Shown piece by piece: positions 25,009 to 35,373 of a DNA stretch of 35,373 nucleotides. The notes under the pieces are model-generated. The model was given only the letters and a program-made list of their open reading frames with translations. It made no database searches and was not told where the DNA came from. Each line of letters opens with the position of its first letter. Position 1 is the stretch's first letter. Position numbers and translations under genes: made by a program. The DNA is from Sphingopyxis sp. (GTDB lineage Bacteria > Pseudomonadota > Alphaproteobacteria > Sphingomonadales > Sphingomonadaceae): contig JAEULK010000055.1 of NCBI GenBank assembly GCA_016793775.1, positions 1 to 35,373 on the forward strand, read 5' to 3'.

Positions 25009-25976
25009 GCTGGATCGTCTCGCTCCCCTGCACCCGCGCCGAGGCGGAGGCGCTGTCAGGCGAGATCCCCGAACTCGACGCGATGCCCGATGCGCCCGTC
25101 GTGGTGACGCGCGAGATCGACGAGGATGCGGGCCGGTGGCAACTCGACGCCTATATGGACGATCGACCGCCCCCCCCACTCCTCGCGCTGCTGCAACGGC
25201 TGGTTCCGAGCGCAAAAGGCGTGGCGCCGACCGTCGCCGAACTGCCCGAGGAGGATTGGGTCACCCTGTCGCAACAGGGGCTTGAGCCGGTGCAAGCCGG
25301 GCGCTTCTTCGTCCACACCAGCAGCCATGCCGACCGCGTGCCGCCGGGTAGCACGCCCTTTCTGATCGACGCTAGCCAGGCCTTCGGGACCGGCGGGCAC
25401 GACACCACCGCGGGTTGCCTGGCGATGCTCGACCTTATGGCGCGGACCGGCGTGGTGCCGCGCAACATCGCCGACATCGGGACGGGCACCGGACTGCTCG
25501 CCTTTGCGGGCCTCGCGCTCTGGCCGCGCGCGCGGATGATCGCGTCGGATATCGACCCTGCGAGCATTTTCGTGACCAGTGACAATGCCGGCATCAACGG
25601 CGTGCCCTTGGGGCGCGGCGGCGGTCGGCTCGCGGTCGCGGTCGCGCCGGGAACCGATCATCCATCGATCAAGCATCGCTCGCCCTATGACCTCGTCATC
25701 GCGAACATCCTCGCCGGGCCGCTGATCACCCTCGCCCCCGACATCGCGAGCGTCACCGCGCCGGGCGGCCACGCCATCCTCGCCGGGCTGATCGCACGCC
25801 AGATGGAACCGGTGCTGGCGGCCTATCGCGCGCAGGGATTCCGTCTCGTCACGCGCGGGGGCAGCGCCGACTGGCCGTGCATGCTGCTCGTCAAGCGCCA
25901 CCGCTATGGCTGGCGGCGCAAGGAACGCGCCTTCCACCGCTCGGACCCGGCGGACGCGAGTTTCGGGAGCTGGTAG
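25005..25976 (+). CDS. prmA: Ribosomal protein L11 methyltransferase
   Basis: The 323-residue PrmA-type enzyme transfers methyl groups from S-adenosylmethionine to ribosomal protein L11. The signature AFGTGGHDTT (residues 126-135), the SAM-binding loop DIGTGTG (157-163) and the NILAGPL motif are all clear. The N-terminal domain (about 1-100) is the L11-recognition part. A basic tail after the last strand (RYGWRRKERAFHRS) is typical of alphaproteobacterial forms. The start overlaps the metallo-beta-lactamase stop by four bases. A long inverted repeat follows the stop. Confidence 0.9.
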   Translation: MSWIVSLPCTRAEAEALSGEIPELDAMPDAPVVVTREIDEDAGRWQLDAYMDDRPPPPLLALLQRLVPSAKGVAPTVAELPEEDWVTLSQQGLEPVQAGRFFVHTSSHADRVPPGSTPFLIDASQAFGTGGHDTTAGCLAMLDLMARTGVVPRNIADIGTGTGLLAFAGLALWPRARMIASDIDPASIFVTSDNAGINGVPLGRGGGRLAVAVAPGTDHPSIKHRSPYDLVIANILAGPLITLAPDIASVTAPGGHAILAGLIARQMEPVLAAYRAQGFRLVTRGGSADWPCMLLVKRHRYGWRRKERAFHRSDPADASFGSW

Positions 25977-25981
25977 GCCAA

Positions 25982-26083
25982 TTCCCCTCCCGCTTGCGGG
26001 AGGGGTTAGGGGAGGGCATGTCGACCTCCGCTTCAGCTGAAACAGGCCCTCCCCCGACCCCTCCCGCAAGCGGGAGGGGAGAA
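25982..26083. repeat. Long G/C-rich inverted repeat between prmA and phhA, probable bidirectional terminator
   Basis: Two arms of about 37 bases (25982-26017 and 26046-26083) are near-perfect inverted copies. Each arm contains its own palindrome CCCCTCCCGCTTGCGGGAGG (or its complement). The centre holds another palindrome, TTCAGCTGAA (about 26032-26041). The element sits between convergent genes and could terminate both. Repeats of this sort are common between genes in sphingomonads and related bacteria. Confidence 0.8.
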
Positions 26084-26088
26084 GAACG

Positions 26089-26961
26089 CTAGCCGCTCTT
26101 GGCCAGCGCATAATCCTGCGTGCCGCGCGTGATCACCGCGTCGCCCGGCAATATGTCGGCGATGGCGATCGGCGGTAGCGCGTCGTTTGCGGTATAGAGC
26201 GGCGCGAAATCGGTGTTGACCGTGGTGTCGAGCAGCTGATCGAGGCTGTCGATGACGAAATAATTCTGCTGGAAATCGTCGATCCGGTAATCGGTGCGCA
26301 TGACGCGTGCGAGGTCGAAACCGATACGGTTGGGACTGTCGCTATCGAGCGCGAAGACGCTTTCGGCATAAGACGACACGATGCCGGCGCCATAGATGCG
26401 CAGGCCGTCCGCCTCGCGGATCAGCCCGAATTCGACGGTGTACCAGTAGAGCCGCGCGAGCTGTTTCAGCGCGTCGAACTTCAGGCTGCGCAGCCCGCCC
26501 TCGCCATAAGCGACCATATAGTCGGCGAACACCGGATCGGCGAGCATCGGGACATGGCCGAAGACGTCGTGGAAGACGTCGGGCTCCTGGAGATAGTCGA
26601 GCTGTTCGGGGGTGCGGATGAAATTGCCCGCGGGGAAGCGGCGGTTGGCGAGATGGTCGAAAAACACCGCATCGGGGACGAGTCCGGGGACCGCCACGAC
26701 CTGCCACCCCGTCGCCGCCGTCAGTCGCGCGTTGAGTTCGCGATAATCGGGAATGCCGGGCTTTTCGAGCCGCAGCACGTCGATGCCGCGCAGAAACGCC
26801 TCGGCGGCACGGCCCGGCAGCATCGCCGACTGGCGCGCGAACAACCGGTCCCACATGGCATGCTCGTCGGCGGTGAAGGCGTCCCAATTTTGCGATATCG
26901 TCCAATCGGCCGCGGCGCCGGGCGGCGGGCTTTCATGGACATGGGTAAATCCGTCTTTCAT
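26089..26961 (-). CDS. phhA: Phenylalanine 4-monooxygenase
   Basis: The 290-residue enzyme belongs to the tetrahydropterin-dependent aromatic amino acid hydroxylases and converts L-phenylalanine to tyrosine. The iron ligands H131 and H136 in FHDVFGHVPML and E177 in YWYTVEFGL are present. EPDVFHD and the GAGIVSSYAES motif are typical of the bacterial single-domain form. The ATG at 26961 is chosen because it gives the normal N-terminus; the open frame further upstream is not coding. No pterin-carbinolamine dehydratase gene is adjacent in the window. Confidence 0.95.
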   Translation of the reverse strand: MKDGFTHVHESPPPGAAADWTISQNWDAFTADEHAMWDRLFARQSAMLPGRAAEAFLRGIDVLRLEKPGIPDYRELNARLTAATGWQVVAVPGLVPDAVFFDHLANRRFPAGNFIRTPEQLDYLQEPDVFHDVFGHVPMLADPVFADYMVAYGEGGLRSLKFDALKQLARLYWYTVEFGLIREADGLRIYGAGIVSSYAESVFALDSDSPNRIGFDLARVMRTDYRIDDFQQNYFVIDSLDQLLDTTVNTDFAPLYTANDALPPIAIADILPGDAVITRGTQDYALAKSG

Positions 26962-27044
26962 GGACGCGGGTCTAGCATGAAATAGTTGCAGATGAAACCT
27001 GTCCAGCGACTCCGCCGGACCGGTTTCCCTATCATATTGCGGCG

Positions 27045-27464
27045 TCAGAAGCGCGCGCGCAAACCCGCCGAAATCGCGCGCCGTTCGACGGGATAATAGA
27101 TGGCCGAGGCGGGCATGACGGCGATCGCCGCGCTGATGTCGCCGATCGCCTTCTTGCCCGCAATGTTGCGGACATCGACGAAGGCATCGACACCCTCGGC
27201 CACGCGCGCGCCGCCGGTGATCTCGATCAGCGCATAACCGGGGGTGCAAACCTGATTGCGGTTGTCGGCGAGGGGACCATCGGACACCCATTCGAGGTTA
27301 GGCGCGACATGCAGAGTGTCGGCGCCGATCTCCGCCGTCCAGGCGCGGCTCAGGCGGATGTCGCTCACGACCGTGCTGGTCGGCGGGGTACCGATCGTCT
27401 GGAAGACCTGGCCGAAACCCGGAAATTCGGCCGAGCAGCTGTGATTGGCGAAAATCTGAACGCA
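27045..27464 (-). pseudogene. C-terminal remnant of a TonB-dependent outer-membrane receptor
   Basis: The minus frame is open for 140 codons after an in-frame TGA (27467-27465). It reads as the last beta-strands of a TonB-dependent receptor: a plug-less piece with DIRLSRAWTAEIG, YALIEITGG and DAFVDVRNIAGKKAIGD. The ending is the typical YPVERRAISAGLRARF with a terminal phenylalanine. Full receptors exceed 600 residues, so the N-terminal 80 percent is missing. No start with a ribosome site is seen except a GTG at 27368. It lies between phhA and a sterol-desaturase gene on the same strand and seems to be decaying. Confidence 0.65.
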
Positions 27465-27530
27465 TCACCCGGTTTCGGCGAGGATGCTCACGCGGCGGCC
27501 CTATGCCCGACCCGCGACCATGGCAAGCCG

Positions 27531-28700
27531 CTACTCCGCCGGCGTCTCGTCGGTCTTCTTGCCCGTGCGTGTCCAGGGGTAGAGCATCTGGCCCCAGTAA
27601 TGTTTCGGGACATCCTCGGGGATGCCGTAATTTTCGGGCCAGCGGTCCTTGGGCAAATGGAAAGTACCGAACAGCTTGTCGATCCACGGGAAATGGATCG
27701 CGAAATTCACATCGAATGCCTCCCGTTCGAGCCCATGGTGCCAGTGGTGGAAACGCGGGGTCGCGATCCAGTGGCCGAGCCGGTTGAAATTGCCGCCGAC
27801 ATTGGCGTGGAGCAAGGACGACCAGACATAGACGAAGCCGATATAGGCCTGCATCACCGACGCGTCGAAGCCGAGGGTGAAGAGCGGCAGCGAGGTGATC
27901 GCGCGCAGCAGGATGATCTCGATGAAATGCATCCGCGACCCCGCGAGCCAGTCCATCGACTTGGCGCTGTGATGCACCGCGTGGAAACCCCAGAGGAAGG
28001 GGTAGCGGTGGAAGGTGCGGTGGAAGAAATATTGCACCACATCCGACGCGACGAGCACGATGACGAACTGGACGACCCACGGCAGCGATGCGACGCCGGC
28101 GCGGAACGCCTCCCAATTGCTTGTGTTCGCGTTGATGATCGTCGAGGGCGCGAGCGCGAGGAAGCCCAGCACCTGCACGAACATCGTGCTGACGAGGTAA
28201 TAGAAAAGATCCTCGCGCCACTCGGTGCGGAACAGCCGCTGCTTGCGGCGATGCGGGAAGGCGCGTTCGAGCGGCGCGAACATGAAGCCGGTGATCAGCA
28301 GGTTGACGACGAAGAAGTCGAGTCCGAAGAAAATGCCCCAGTCGCGCGTCTCGGCGGGCTGGACGTTCGAGCCGCCGATCAGCGTCGCGGCGAGCGCGAC
28401 GATCAGCGCGGTCGCGCCAAGCACCTTGCGCGGGCGCAGCAACAGACTGAGCAGCGCAAGCCCGTAAGCCGCGAGCAGCACGAGGTGCACCACCCCGCGA
28501 AAGCCGCCCCAATTTTTGACGATGTCGAGTTCGGGGGTCGCGAACCAGTCGGGAAAGCGCAGCGCGATCACCATGCCGAAACCGGCGATCGCAAAGAGCA
28601 GGGAGAAGAAACCCGACAGCCAGCCGCTGCCGAACCGCCGCACCTCGGTGTGCGATTCGAGATCGCGCATCAGATGGTCGAGATAATCACGTTTGCCCAT
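27531..28700 (-). CDS. Sterol desaturase/fatty acid hydroxylase family protein
   Basis: The 389-residue integral membrane protein has about five to seven hydrophobic segments in its N-terminal two thirds. The di-iron histidine boxes of the fatty acid hydroxylase superfamily are clear: HRTFHR, then HAVHHS, and FHHWHHG near the C-terminal end. Members hydroxylate or desaturate lipids, sterols or carotenoids using oxygen and two irons. The ATG at 28700 is preferred over an upstream GTG at 28712. It is followed by the TonB-receptor remnant and preceded by ligA on the same strand (ligA ends at 28762). The substrate is unknown; sphingolipid or hopanoid modification is possible. Confidence 0.88.
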   Translation of the reverse strand: MGKRDYLDHLMRDLESHTEVRRFGSGWLSGFFSLLFAIAGFGMVIALRFPDWFATPELDIVKNWGGFRGVVHLVLLAAYGLALLSLLLRPRKVLGATALIVALAATLIGGSNVQPAETRDWGIFFGLDFFVVNLLITGFMFAPLERAFPHRRKQRLFRTEWREDLFYYLVSTMFVQVLGFLALAPSTIINANTSNWEAFRAGVASLPWVVQFVIVLVASDVVQYFFHRTFHRYPFLWGFHAVHHSAKSMDWLAGSRMHFIEIILLRAITSLPLFTLGFDASVMQAYIGFVYVWSSLLHANVGGNFNRLGHWIATPRFHHWHHGLEREAFDVNFAIHFPWIDKLFGTFHLPKDRWPENYGIPEDVPKHYWGQMLYPWTRTGKKTDETPAE

Positions 28701-28761
28701 GCGTCCCCCCACGGCATTTCGGCCGCGCCGTCTGTGATGGCGCGCACCGGTTGAAATCGCC

Positions 28762-31340
<2,579 letters not shown>

Positions 31341-31350
31341 TCCAGCCCTT

Positions 31351-31686
31351 TCATGGATTTGGCAAGCGCCGGCACTGGCGATCGCGGATAGCATAAGCCT
31401 GTCGCTGCGGGCTGGAACCGGGAACATAAGCGATTGGGCACGACGCGGTTTTTCGATCGGCGAAGGTCACGACCATTGCACCCTCCGCCGCCACCTCGCG
31501 CCATTTCGCCCAATAGGCCCCGTCGAGATTCTTCATCAAAGGCGCCGATCCGCCGTTCAGCGTGATGCTTCCCTCGAGGATCGGCTCATCGACCGCGACG
31601 CTGAACATTGGCGGAATGTTGCACCCACTGAGCAGCGCCACCACCAGCCCGGCTTTCGCGAAAAGATCGTCGCAACGACCGGTCAT
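31351..31686 (-). CDS. Small lipoprotein, hypothetical
   Basis: The 111-residue protein has a lipobox VALLSGC (C22) after a short N-terminus, then a compact domain with conserved-looking stretches ITLNGGSAPLMKNLDGAYW, AEGAMVVTFAD and two later cysteines (ASCPIAY, DRQCRR) that might form a disulfide in the periplasm. No family was recognised. It overlaps the upstream GNAT gene stop by four bases and precedes the ABM-domain gene by ten bases, so it belongs to the recN-ligA operon. Confidence 0.65.
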   Translation of the reverse strand: MTGRCDDLFAKAGLVVALLSGCNIPPMFSVAVDEPILEGSITLNGGSAPLMKNLDGAYWAKWREVAAEGAMVVTFADRKTASCPIAYVPGSSPQRQAYAIRDRQCRRLPNP

Positions 31687-32369
31687 GCCGCGATCACCAG
31701 CACATGGACCTGTCGCCGGATATGAAAGCCGAGCGACTCGTAAAGGCCGATCGCGCCTGCATTGTCGGCATAGCTGTGCAGGAAAGGCGTCTCGCCGCGC
31801 GCGACCATTTCACGCATGACATGGCCGATGAGCGCGCGCGCGAGCCCGCGGCCGCGGCAATCTTCCCAAGCCGACACGCCGCTGACCTCCGCCATGCCGG
31901 GCAAGAGGATGCGCTGGCCCGCCATAGCGAGCAGGCGGCCATTCTCGCGCACGCCGAAGAAGGGGCCGTAGAGATGCGTCTTCGGCCCCCATGGCCCGGG
32001 CTTGGCATGCTCGGCGAGCGCCGCCATTTCGGCGGCTTCGGCATCGCCGAGCGCGATGATCGCAGGTTCGTTTTCGCGCCGGACGGGCGGTGGGCCCTCG
32101 GCGACCATCTGCGTCAGCACGGCGCGCTTCACTTCGCGCGTGCCGGGGGGAAGCGGCCAAGGCTCGCCATCGACGATCCACAATTCCTCGCCGACGGGAC
32201 AGTGCGCGGCGAGCGCCGCCTGCGCGGCGGGACTGGTGTCGGCGGCGATGCCGAACACGCCATAGCCGCGGTCGATCCGCACCGCCAAATCGGGGTCGCC
32301 CTCGGCCAGATGCGCCTGGCGTCCGGTGAGCATGCTCCAGACCGGGCGGTCGAGGGGGTGGAGCGTCAT
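31683..32369 (-). CDS. GNAT-family N-acetyltransferase
   Basis: The 228-residue protein has a GNAT acetyl-CoA domain in its C-terminal half. The conserved EDCRGRGLARALIGHVM segment contains the (Q/R)xxGx(G/A) acetyl-CoA loop. The C-terminal YADNAGAIGLYESLGF motif is the usual fourth GNAT motif. The N-terminal half (about 1-110) is typical of the FR47-like subgroup. It is coupled by four-base overlaps to the genes on both sides. The acetylated substrate is unknown. Confidence 0.85.
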   Translation of the reverse strand: MTLHPLDRPVWSMLTGRQAHLAEGDPDLAVRIDRGYGVFGIAADTSPAAQAALAAHCPVGEELWIVDGEPWPLPPGTREVKRAVLTQMVAEGPPPVRRENEPAIIALGDAEAAEMAALAEHAKPGPWGPKTHLYGPFFGVRENGRLLAMAGQRILLPGMAEVSGVSAWEDCRGRGLARALIGHVMREMVARGETPFLHSYADNAGAIGLYESLGFHIRRQVHVLVIAA

Positions 32370-32728
32370 TCCGCGCTATCCGGCCAATATTCACGCGTGA
32401 CGACGATCTCGCCGATGATCGCCGCGTTGAAATCTTCCAAATCCTCGGCGGGAATCCAATATTCACGGTGCGCACGGCCGCCCGCTTCCTCGACGCGATA
32501 TTGGCTCAAATAGGATTGGAGCACCTCGAAGCGCGTCACATAGCCGCTGCCGCTCGCGCGCACATTCCAGTCGCGCGCGATCTTGATCGCATAATCCTCG
32601 GTGGTCACCGGGTAGAAAATCGGCTGTTCGGGGAGGCGCGGCGGGAAGGCGCGCATGCCGCTCTCGCGGATCAGCGCGAGTTCCCCAGGGCCGACGGGAC
32701 GCCAGAGCGTGGTGGTGGGTTCGGTCAT
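32366..32728 (-). CDS. Hypothetical protein (often annotated as ADP-ribosylation/crystallin J1)
   Basis: The 120-residue protein starts LWRPVGPGELALIRESG and has FPPRLPEQPIFYPV, YVTRFEVLQSYL and HREYWIPAEDLEDFN. This pattern recurs in short proteobacterial proteins that databases sometimes name ADP-ribosylation/crystallin J1, but the name is not supported by any biochemical work that I know of, and the protein is far too short for an ADP-ribosylglycohydrolase. It overlaps recN by four bases upstream and the GNAT gene by four bases downstream. Treat the function as unknown. Confidence 0.75.
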   Translation of the reverse strand: MTEPTTTLWRPVGPGELALIRESGMRAFPPRLPEQPIFYPVTTEDYAIKIARDWNVRASGSGYVTRFEVLQSYLSQYRVEEAGGRAHREYWIPAEDLEDFNAAIIGEIVVTREYWPDSAE

Positions 32729-34395
32729 CCGACCGCGTCCAGCAACCGCTCGGCCTGCGCCCGTGCTTCGTCCGTCACCTCCGCCCCCGAGAGCATACGC
32801 GCGATTTCTTCGCGGCGTTCGGCTTCGTCGAGCGCGCGGACGCCGGTGCGGGTGACGGTGCCCTGGCTCGACTTGGCGATCAGGAAATGCGACGCGCCTT
32901 TCGCCGCGACCTGCGGGCTGTGGGTGACCGCGAGCAATTGTTTGCCGCTGCTTGCCAGCCTGGCCAGCCGTTCGCCGATGGCGCTCGCCACCGCGCCGCC
33001 GACGCCGCGATCGATTTCGTCGAAGATGATCGTGTCGGCGCCGCCTTCCTCCGCAAGCGCCACTTTCAATGCGAGGATGAAGCGCGACAATTCGCCGCCA
33101 GACGCGATCTTGATCAGCGGCGCGAAGGGCGCGCCGGGGTTGGTCGAGATCAGGAATTCGACGCGGTCCATGCCGCCCTCGCCCCAGCGCTCGGCGGGCA
33201 GGCGCTCGACGAGCGTCTGAAAACGCGCGGCGTCGAGCTTGAGCGGCACCAGTTCGCCCGCCACCGCCTTGTCGAGCCGCGCCGCCGCCTTGGTCCGCGC
33301 GTCCGAGAGCGCGGTCGCGGCATGGGTATAGGCGGCGGCTTTCGTGGCGACCTCCGCCTCGATTTTGGCGAGCCCCTCGCTGCCGCCCTCGATCGCGTCG
33401 AGCCGCGCCGCGAGGTCGCCCGCGAGGTCGGCGAGCGCGTCGGGCTGGACATGATGCTTGCGCGCCATCGCGCGGAGGTCGAACAGCCGCGTTTCGGTCG
33501 CATCGAGCCGTTCCGGGTCATATTCCAGCGCGCGCGCGGCTTCATTGAGCTTGGTTTCGGCCTCGTCGGCCTCGATGATCGCGCGGTCGAGCCCGGCGAG
33601 TGCCTCGGCGAGCAGCGGATGGTCGCCCGCTAGCCGGTCGAGCCGCCGCGCCGCGGCGCGCAGCTGCGCGGGGCCGCTGTCGCTGCCCTCGAACGCCGCC
33701 ATGATCGCGCCCATGTCGGCGGCGATACGCTCGCCCTTCTGCATCGTGCTGCGCGCTTCGGCGAGTTCGGCTTCCTCGCCCGGCTGCGGCGCGAGGGTCG
33801 CGAGTTCGGCAACGCAATGGGTGAGCCAGTCGCGGTCGCGCTCGGCCTCGTCGAGCGACGCGCGCGCCGCCGCCAGCCGCGCCTCGGCGTGGCGCCACGC
33901 GCCATGCGCCGCCGCGACCGCCGCACCGTCGCAGCGACCATAAATGTCGAGCAGCGCGCGGTGCCCGGCTGGCGCGAGCAGGCCGCGGTCGTCGTGCTGG
34001 CCGTGGATTTCGACGAGCAGCGCGCCGACCTCGCGCAGCAGCGCCGCCGAACAGGGCTGGTCGTTGAGGAAGGCGCGGCTGCCGCCATCGGCGCGCAGGG
34101 TGCGGCGGACGAGCAAGGGTTCGCCGGCTTCGATCCCGATGTCGTTTTCGGCGAGCAAGGCCGCGAGCGGGGTGCCCGCCGCGGGCGGCGCGAAGCTGGC
34201 TGTCACCTGCGCTTTGTCGCTGCCCCGCCGCACCAGCGCGCTGTCGGCACGCGCGCCGAGCGCGAGGCCCAGTGCATCGAGCAGGATCGACTTGCCCGCG
34301 CCGGTCTCGCCGGTGAGCACGCCGAGCCCGGCCGCGAATTCGAGGTCGAGCCGTTCGATGAGAACGATGTCGGCGATGGATAAAGCGGTCAGCAC
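32725..34395 (-). CDS. recN: DNA repair protein RecN
   Basis: The 556-residue SMC-like ATPase acts in double-strand break repair. Walker A is GETGAGKS (residues 29-36), the ABC signature is ASGGELSRF, and Walker B is TIIFDEIDRGVGG. The central part (about 150-370) is the coiled-coil arm. The start codon is GTG at 34395, chosen because the next residues match the family N-terminus LTALSIADIVLIE. It lies 47 bases after bamD, and a run of small genes overlapping by four bases follows. Confidence 0.96.
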   Translation of the reverse strand: MLTALSIADIVLIERLDLEFAAGLGVLTGETGAGKSILLDALGLALGARADSALVRRGSDKAQVTASFAPPAAGTPLAALLAENDIGIEAGEPLLVRRTLRADGGSRAFLNDQPCSAALLREVGALLVEIHGQHDDRGLLAPAGHRALLDIYGRCDGAAVAAAHGAWRHAEARLAAARASLDEAERDRDWLTHCVAELATLAPQPGEEAELAEARSTMQKGERIAADMGAIMAAFEGSDSGPAQLRAAARRLDRLAGDHPLLAEALAGLDRAIIEADEAETKLNEAARALEYDPERLDATETRLFDLRAMARKHHVQPDALADLAGDLAARLDAIEGGSEGLAKIEAEVATKAAAYTHAATALSDARTKAAARLDKAVAGELVPLKLDAARFQTLVERLPAERWGEGGMDRVEFLISTNPGAPFAPLIKIASGGELSRFILALKVALAEEGGADTIIFDEIDRGVGGAVASAIGERLARLASSGKQLLAVTHSPQVAAKGASHFLIAKSSQGTVTRTGVRALDEAERREEIARMLSGAEVTDEARAQAERLLDAVG

Positions 34396-34442
34396 GCGCC
34401 GTCCTTACCGCAGAACAAAGCGCGAATCCACGCCCCTTGCGG

Positions 34443-35237
34443 TCAGGCGGTGGGCGCGTTCTTCTGCATCAGCTTATAGGCGCGGTCGTACCATTCGCTG
34501 CCGGGGTAATTGGCGCCGAGCACCGCGGCCGACTTCTTCGCCTCGGCGGGGATGCCGAGCGCCAGATAACATTCGGTCAGCCGGTACAATGCCTCGGGCG
34601 TGTGGCTGGTCGACTGGAATTTCTCGGTCACCTCGCGGAAGCGGATCGACGCGGCGAGCCAGTTCGAGCTGCGCTGATAGAAGCGGCCGATCTCCATTTC
34701 CTTGCCGGCGAGATGGTCCTGCACCAGATCGACCTTCAATCGCGCGTCGGCGGCGTAGCGGCTGTCGGGATAGCGGCGGATGACTTCGCCGAGCGCGGCC
34801 AGCGCCTGCTGGGTGATCTTCTGGTCGCGGGTGACGTCGCTGATCTGCTCATAATAGCTGAGCCCGATCAGATAATAGGCATAGGGCGCGTCCTTGTTGC
34901 CCGGGTGGATCGCCAGGAACCGCTGCGCCGCCTCGATCGCCGGGGTATATTCGCGGTCCATATAGTAGCTGAAGCTGCTCATCAGCTGCGCACGGCGCGC
35001 CCAGGGCGAATAGGGATGCTGGCGCTCGACCTCGTCGAACAGCGCGGCGGCGAGGCCATATTGCTGGCGATCGAGCCGGTCCTGCGCCGCGCGGTAGAGC
35101 GTGTTGACGTCGCGCGCGACGTAGCGCGTGTCTTTCTTGATCCCCGCCCCGCCACCGCAGGCGGCCAGCAGGGGGGTGATCACAAGGGCGGCGGCGAGCA
35201 GGCGCGTCGAGGCGCGCAGGGTGGGACGCTGAGTCAT
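34443..35237 (-). CDS. bamD: Outer membrane protein assembly factor BamD
   Basis: The 264-residue lipoprotein of the BAM complex helps insert beta-barrel proteins into the outer membrane. The signal ends in the lipobox LLAAC (C27). TPR-like helical repeats follow, with LYRAAQDRLDRQQYGLAAAL and YAYYLIGLSYYEQ, matching the YfiO/BamD family. The ATG at 35237 gives a normal signal peptide; the longer frame to 35306 is not needed. It begins the minus-strand run that continues through recN to ligA. In related bacteria lpxC usually lies upstream, but that region is outside the window. Confidence 0.95.
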   Translation of the reverse strand: MTQRPTLRASTRLLAAALVITPLLAACGGGAGIKKDTRYVARDVNTLYRAAQDRLDRQQYGLAAALFDEVERQHPYSPWARRAQLMSSFSYYMDREYTPAIEAAQRFLAIHPGNKDAPYAYYLIGLSYYEQISDVTRDQKITQQALAALGEVIRRYPDSRYAADARLKVDLVQDHLAGKEMEIGRFYQRSSNWLAASIRFREVTEKFQSTSHTPEALYRLTECYLALGIPAEAKKSAAVLGANYPGSEWYDRAYKLMQKNAPTA

Positions 35238-35373
35238 GCGCGCGGTATAGCCACAGCGCGGATGAACGCAAAATAAATGATCGGGTGTTTGTGGAGGTTT
35301 CGGCACCGGCCCGCTCCCCCCGCCGCCCGAGGCGGCGCGTGGCGCCGAGGGCCTCCCCGACGATTGTAGCCTA
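35238..35373. other. Non-coding end of window upstream of bamD
   Basis: This 136-base stretch holds no supported gene. It contains a G/C-rich inverted motif around CCGCCCGAGGCGGCG (about 35321-35336), perhaps a terminator of the gene lying beyond the edge, and presumably the bamD promoter. No clear -35/-10 pair was assigned. Confidence 0.4.

Noticed and set aside
25877-26092. Short plus-strand frame through the prmA 3' end and the long inverted repeat
   Set aside because: Most of it is translated repeat sequence; there is no ribosome site or conserved motif.
27309-28754. A 481-codon plus-strand frame opposite the sterol-desaturase gene
   Set aside because: The minus-strand protein has complete histidine boxes and membrane helices, whereas this frame is highly charged and has no known motif.

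Overview
The window is high-GC chromosomal DNA from an alphaproteobacterium, most likely a sphingomonad (Sphingopyxis-like). The placement is an inference. It rests on protein style (BamD-RecN-LigA order, LeuCD, a separate CrtZ, a TonB-receptor remnant, a lipoprotein-type B3 metallo-beta-lactamase) and on intergenic repeats with the core GTCGAGCGAAGTCGAGAC. Genes are tightly packed and many neighbours overlap by 1 to 13 bases. No tRNA, rRNA, CRISPR array or phage module was seen.

Layout. 1-138: end of an IS5-type insertion sequence abutting the stop codon of an aldehyde dehydrogenase (136-1575, minus). 1705-4003: a 2OG-Fe(II) oxygenase, divergent from an SMP-30/gluconolactonase-like protein that is followed by a 5'-truncated HbpS/GlcG remnant, then a DUF488 gene. 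4060-5819: DUF2855 protein plus HAD phosphatase, translationally coupled. 6019-9682: a LysR regulator divergent from a 3-oxoacid CoA-transferase operon, in which a lipoprotein acid phosphatase gene sits between the A and B subunits. 9756-12732: serine hydrolase, NAD-dependent epimerase, glutathione S-transferase. 12729-13247: carotene hydroxylase. 13340-16761: leuC-leuD, a quinone oxidoreductase and a small membrane protein. 16853-19503: sdhCDA (minus), with a good terminator and promoter but no sdhB beside it. 19883-21898: a small membrane-anchored protein, alanine dehydrogenase and a divergent Lrp/AsnC regulator. 22025-23377: a soluble chemotaxis-type signal transducer. 23433-25976: an overlapping trio of SDR, B3 metallo-beta-lactamase and PrmA. 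26089-28700: phenylalanine hydroxylase, a TonB-receptor remnant and a sterol-desaturase-family enzyme. 28762-35237: one long minus-strand run, bamD-recN-four small genes-ligA.

Metabolic themes are ketone-body/beta-keto acid activation, leucine biosynthesis, the TCA/respiratory link, and amino-acid catabolism (alanine, phenylalanine). Most of the window is ordinary chromosome. The points most worth a second look are the phosphatase inside the CoA-transferase operon, the IS boundary at a stop codon, the composite repeat family, the candidate Lrp operator pair, the chemotaxis transducer with a possible diverged globin domain, and the gene insertions between recN and ligA. I found no convincing undescribed defence or mobile system.
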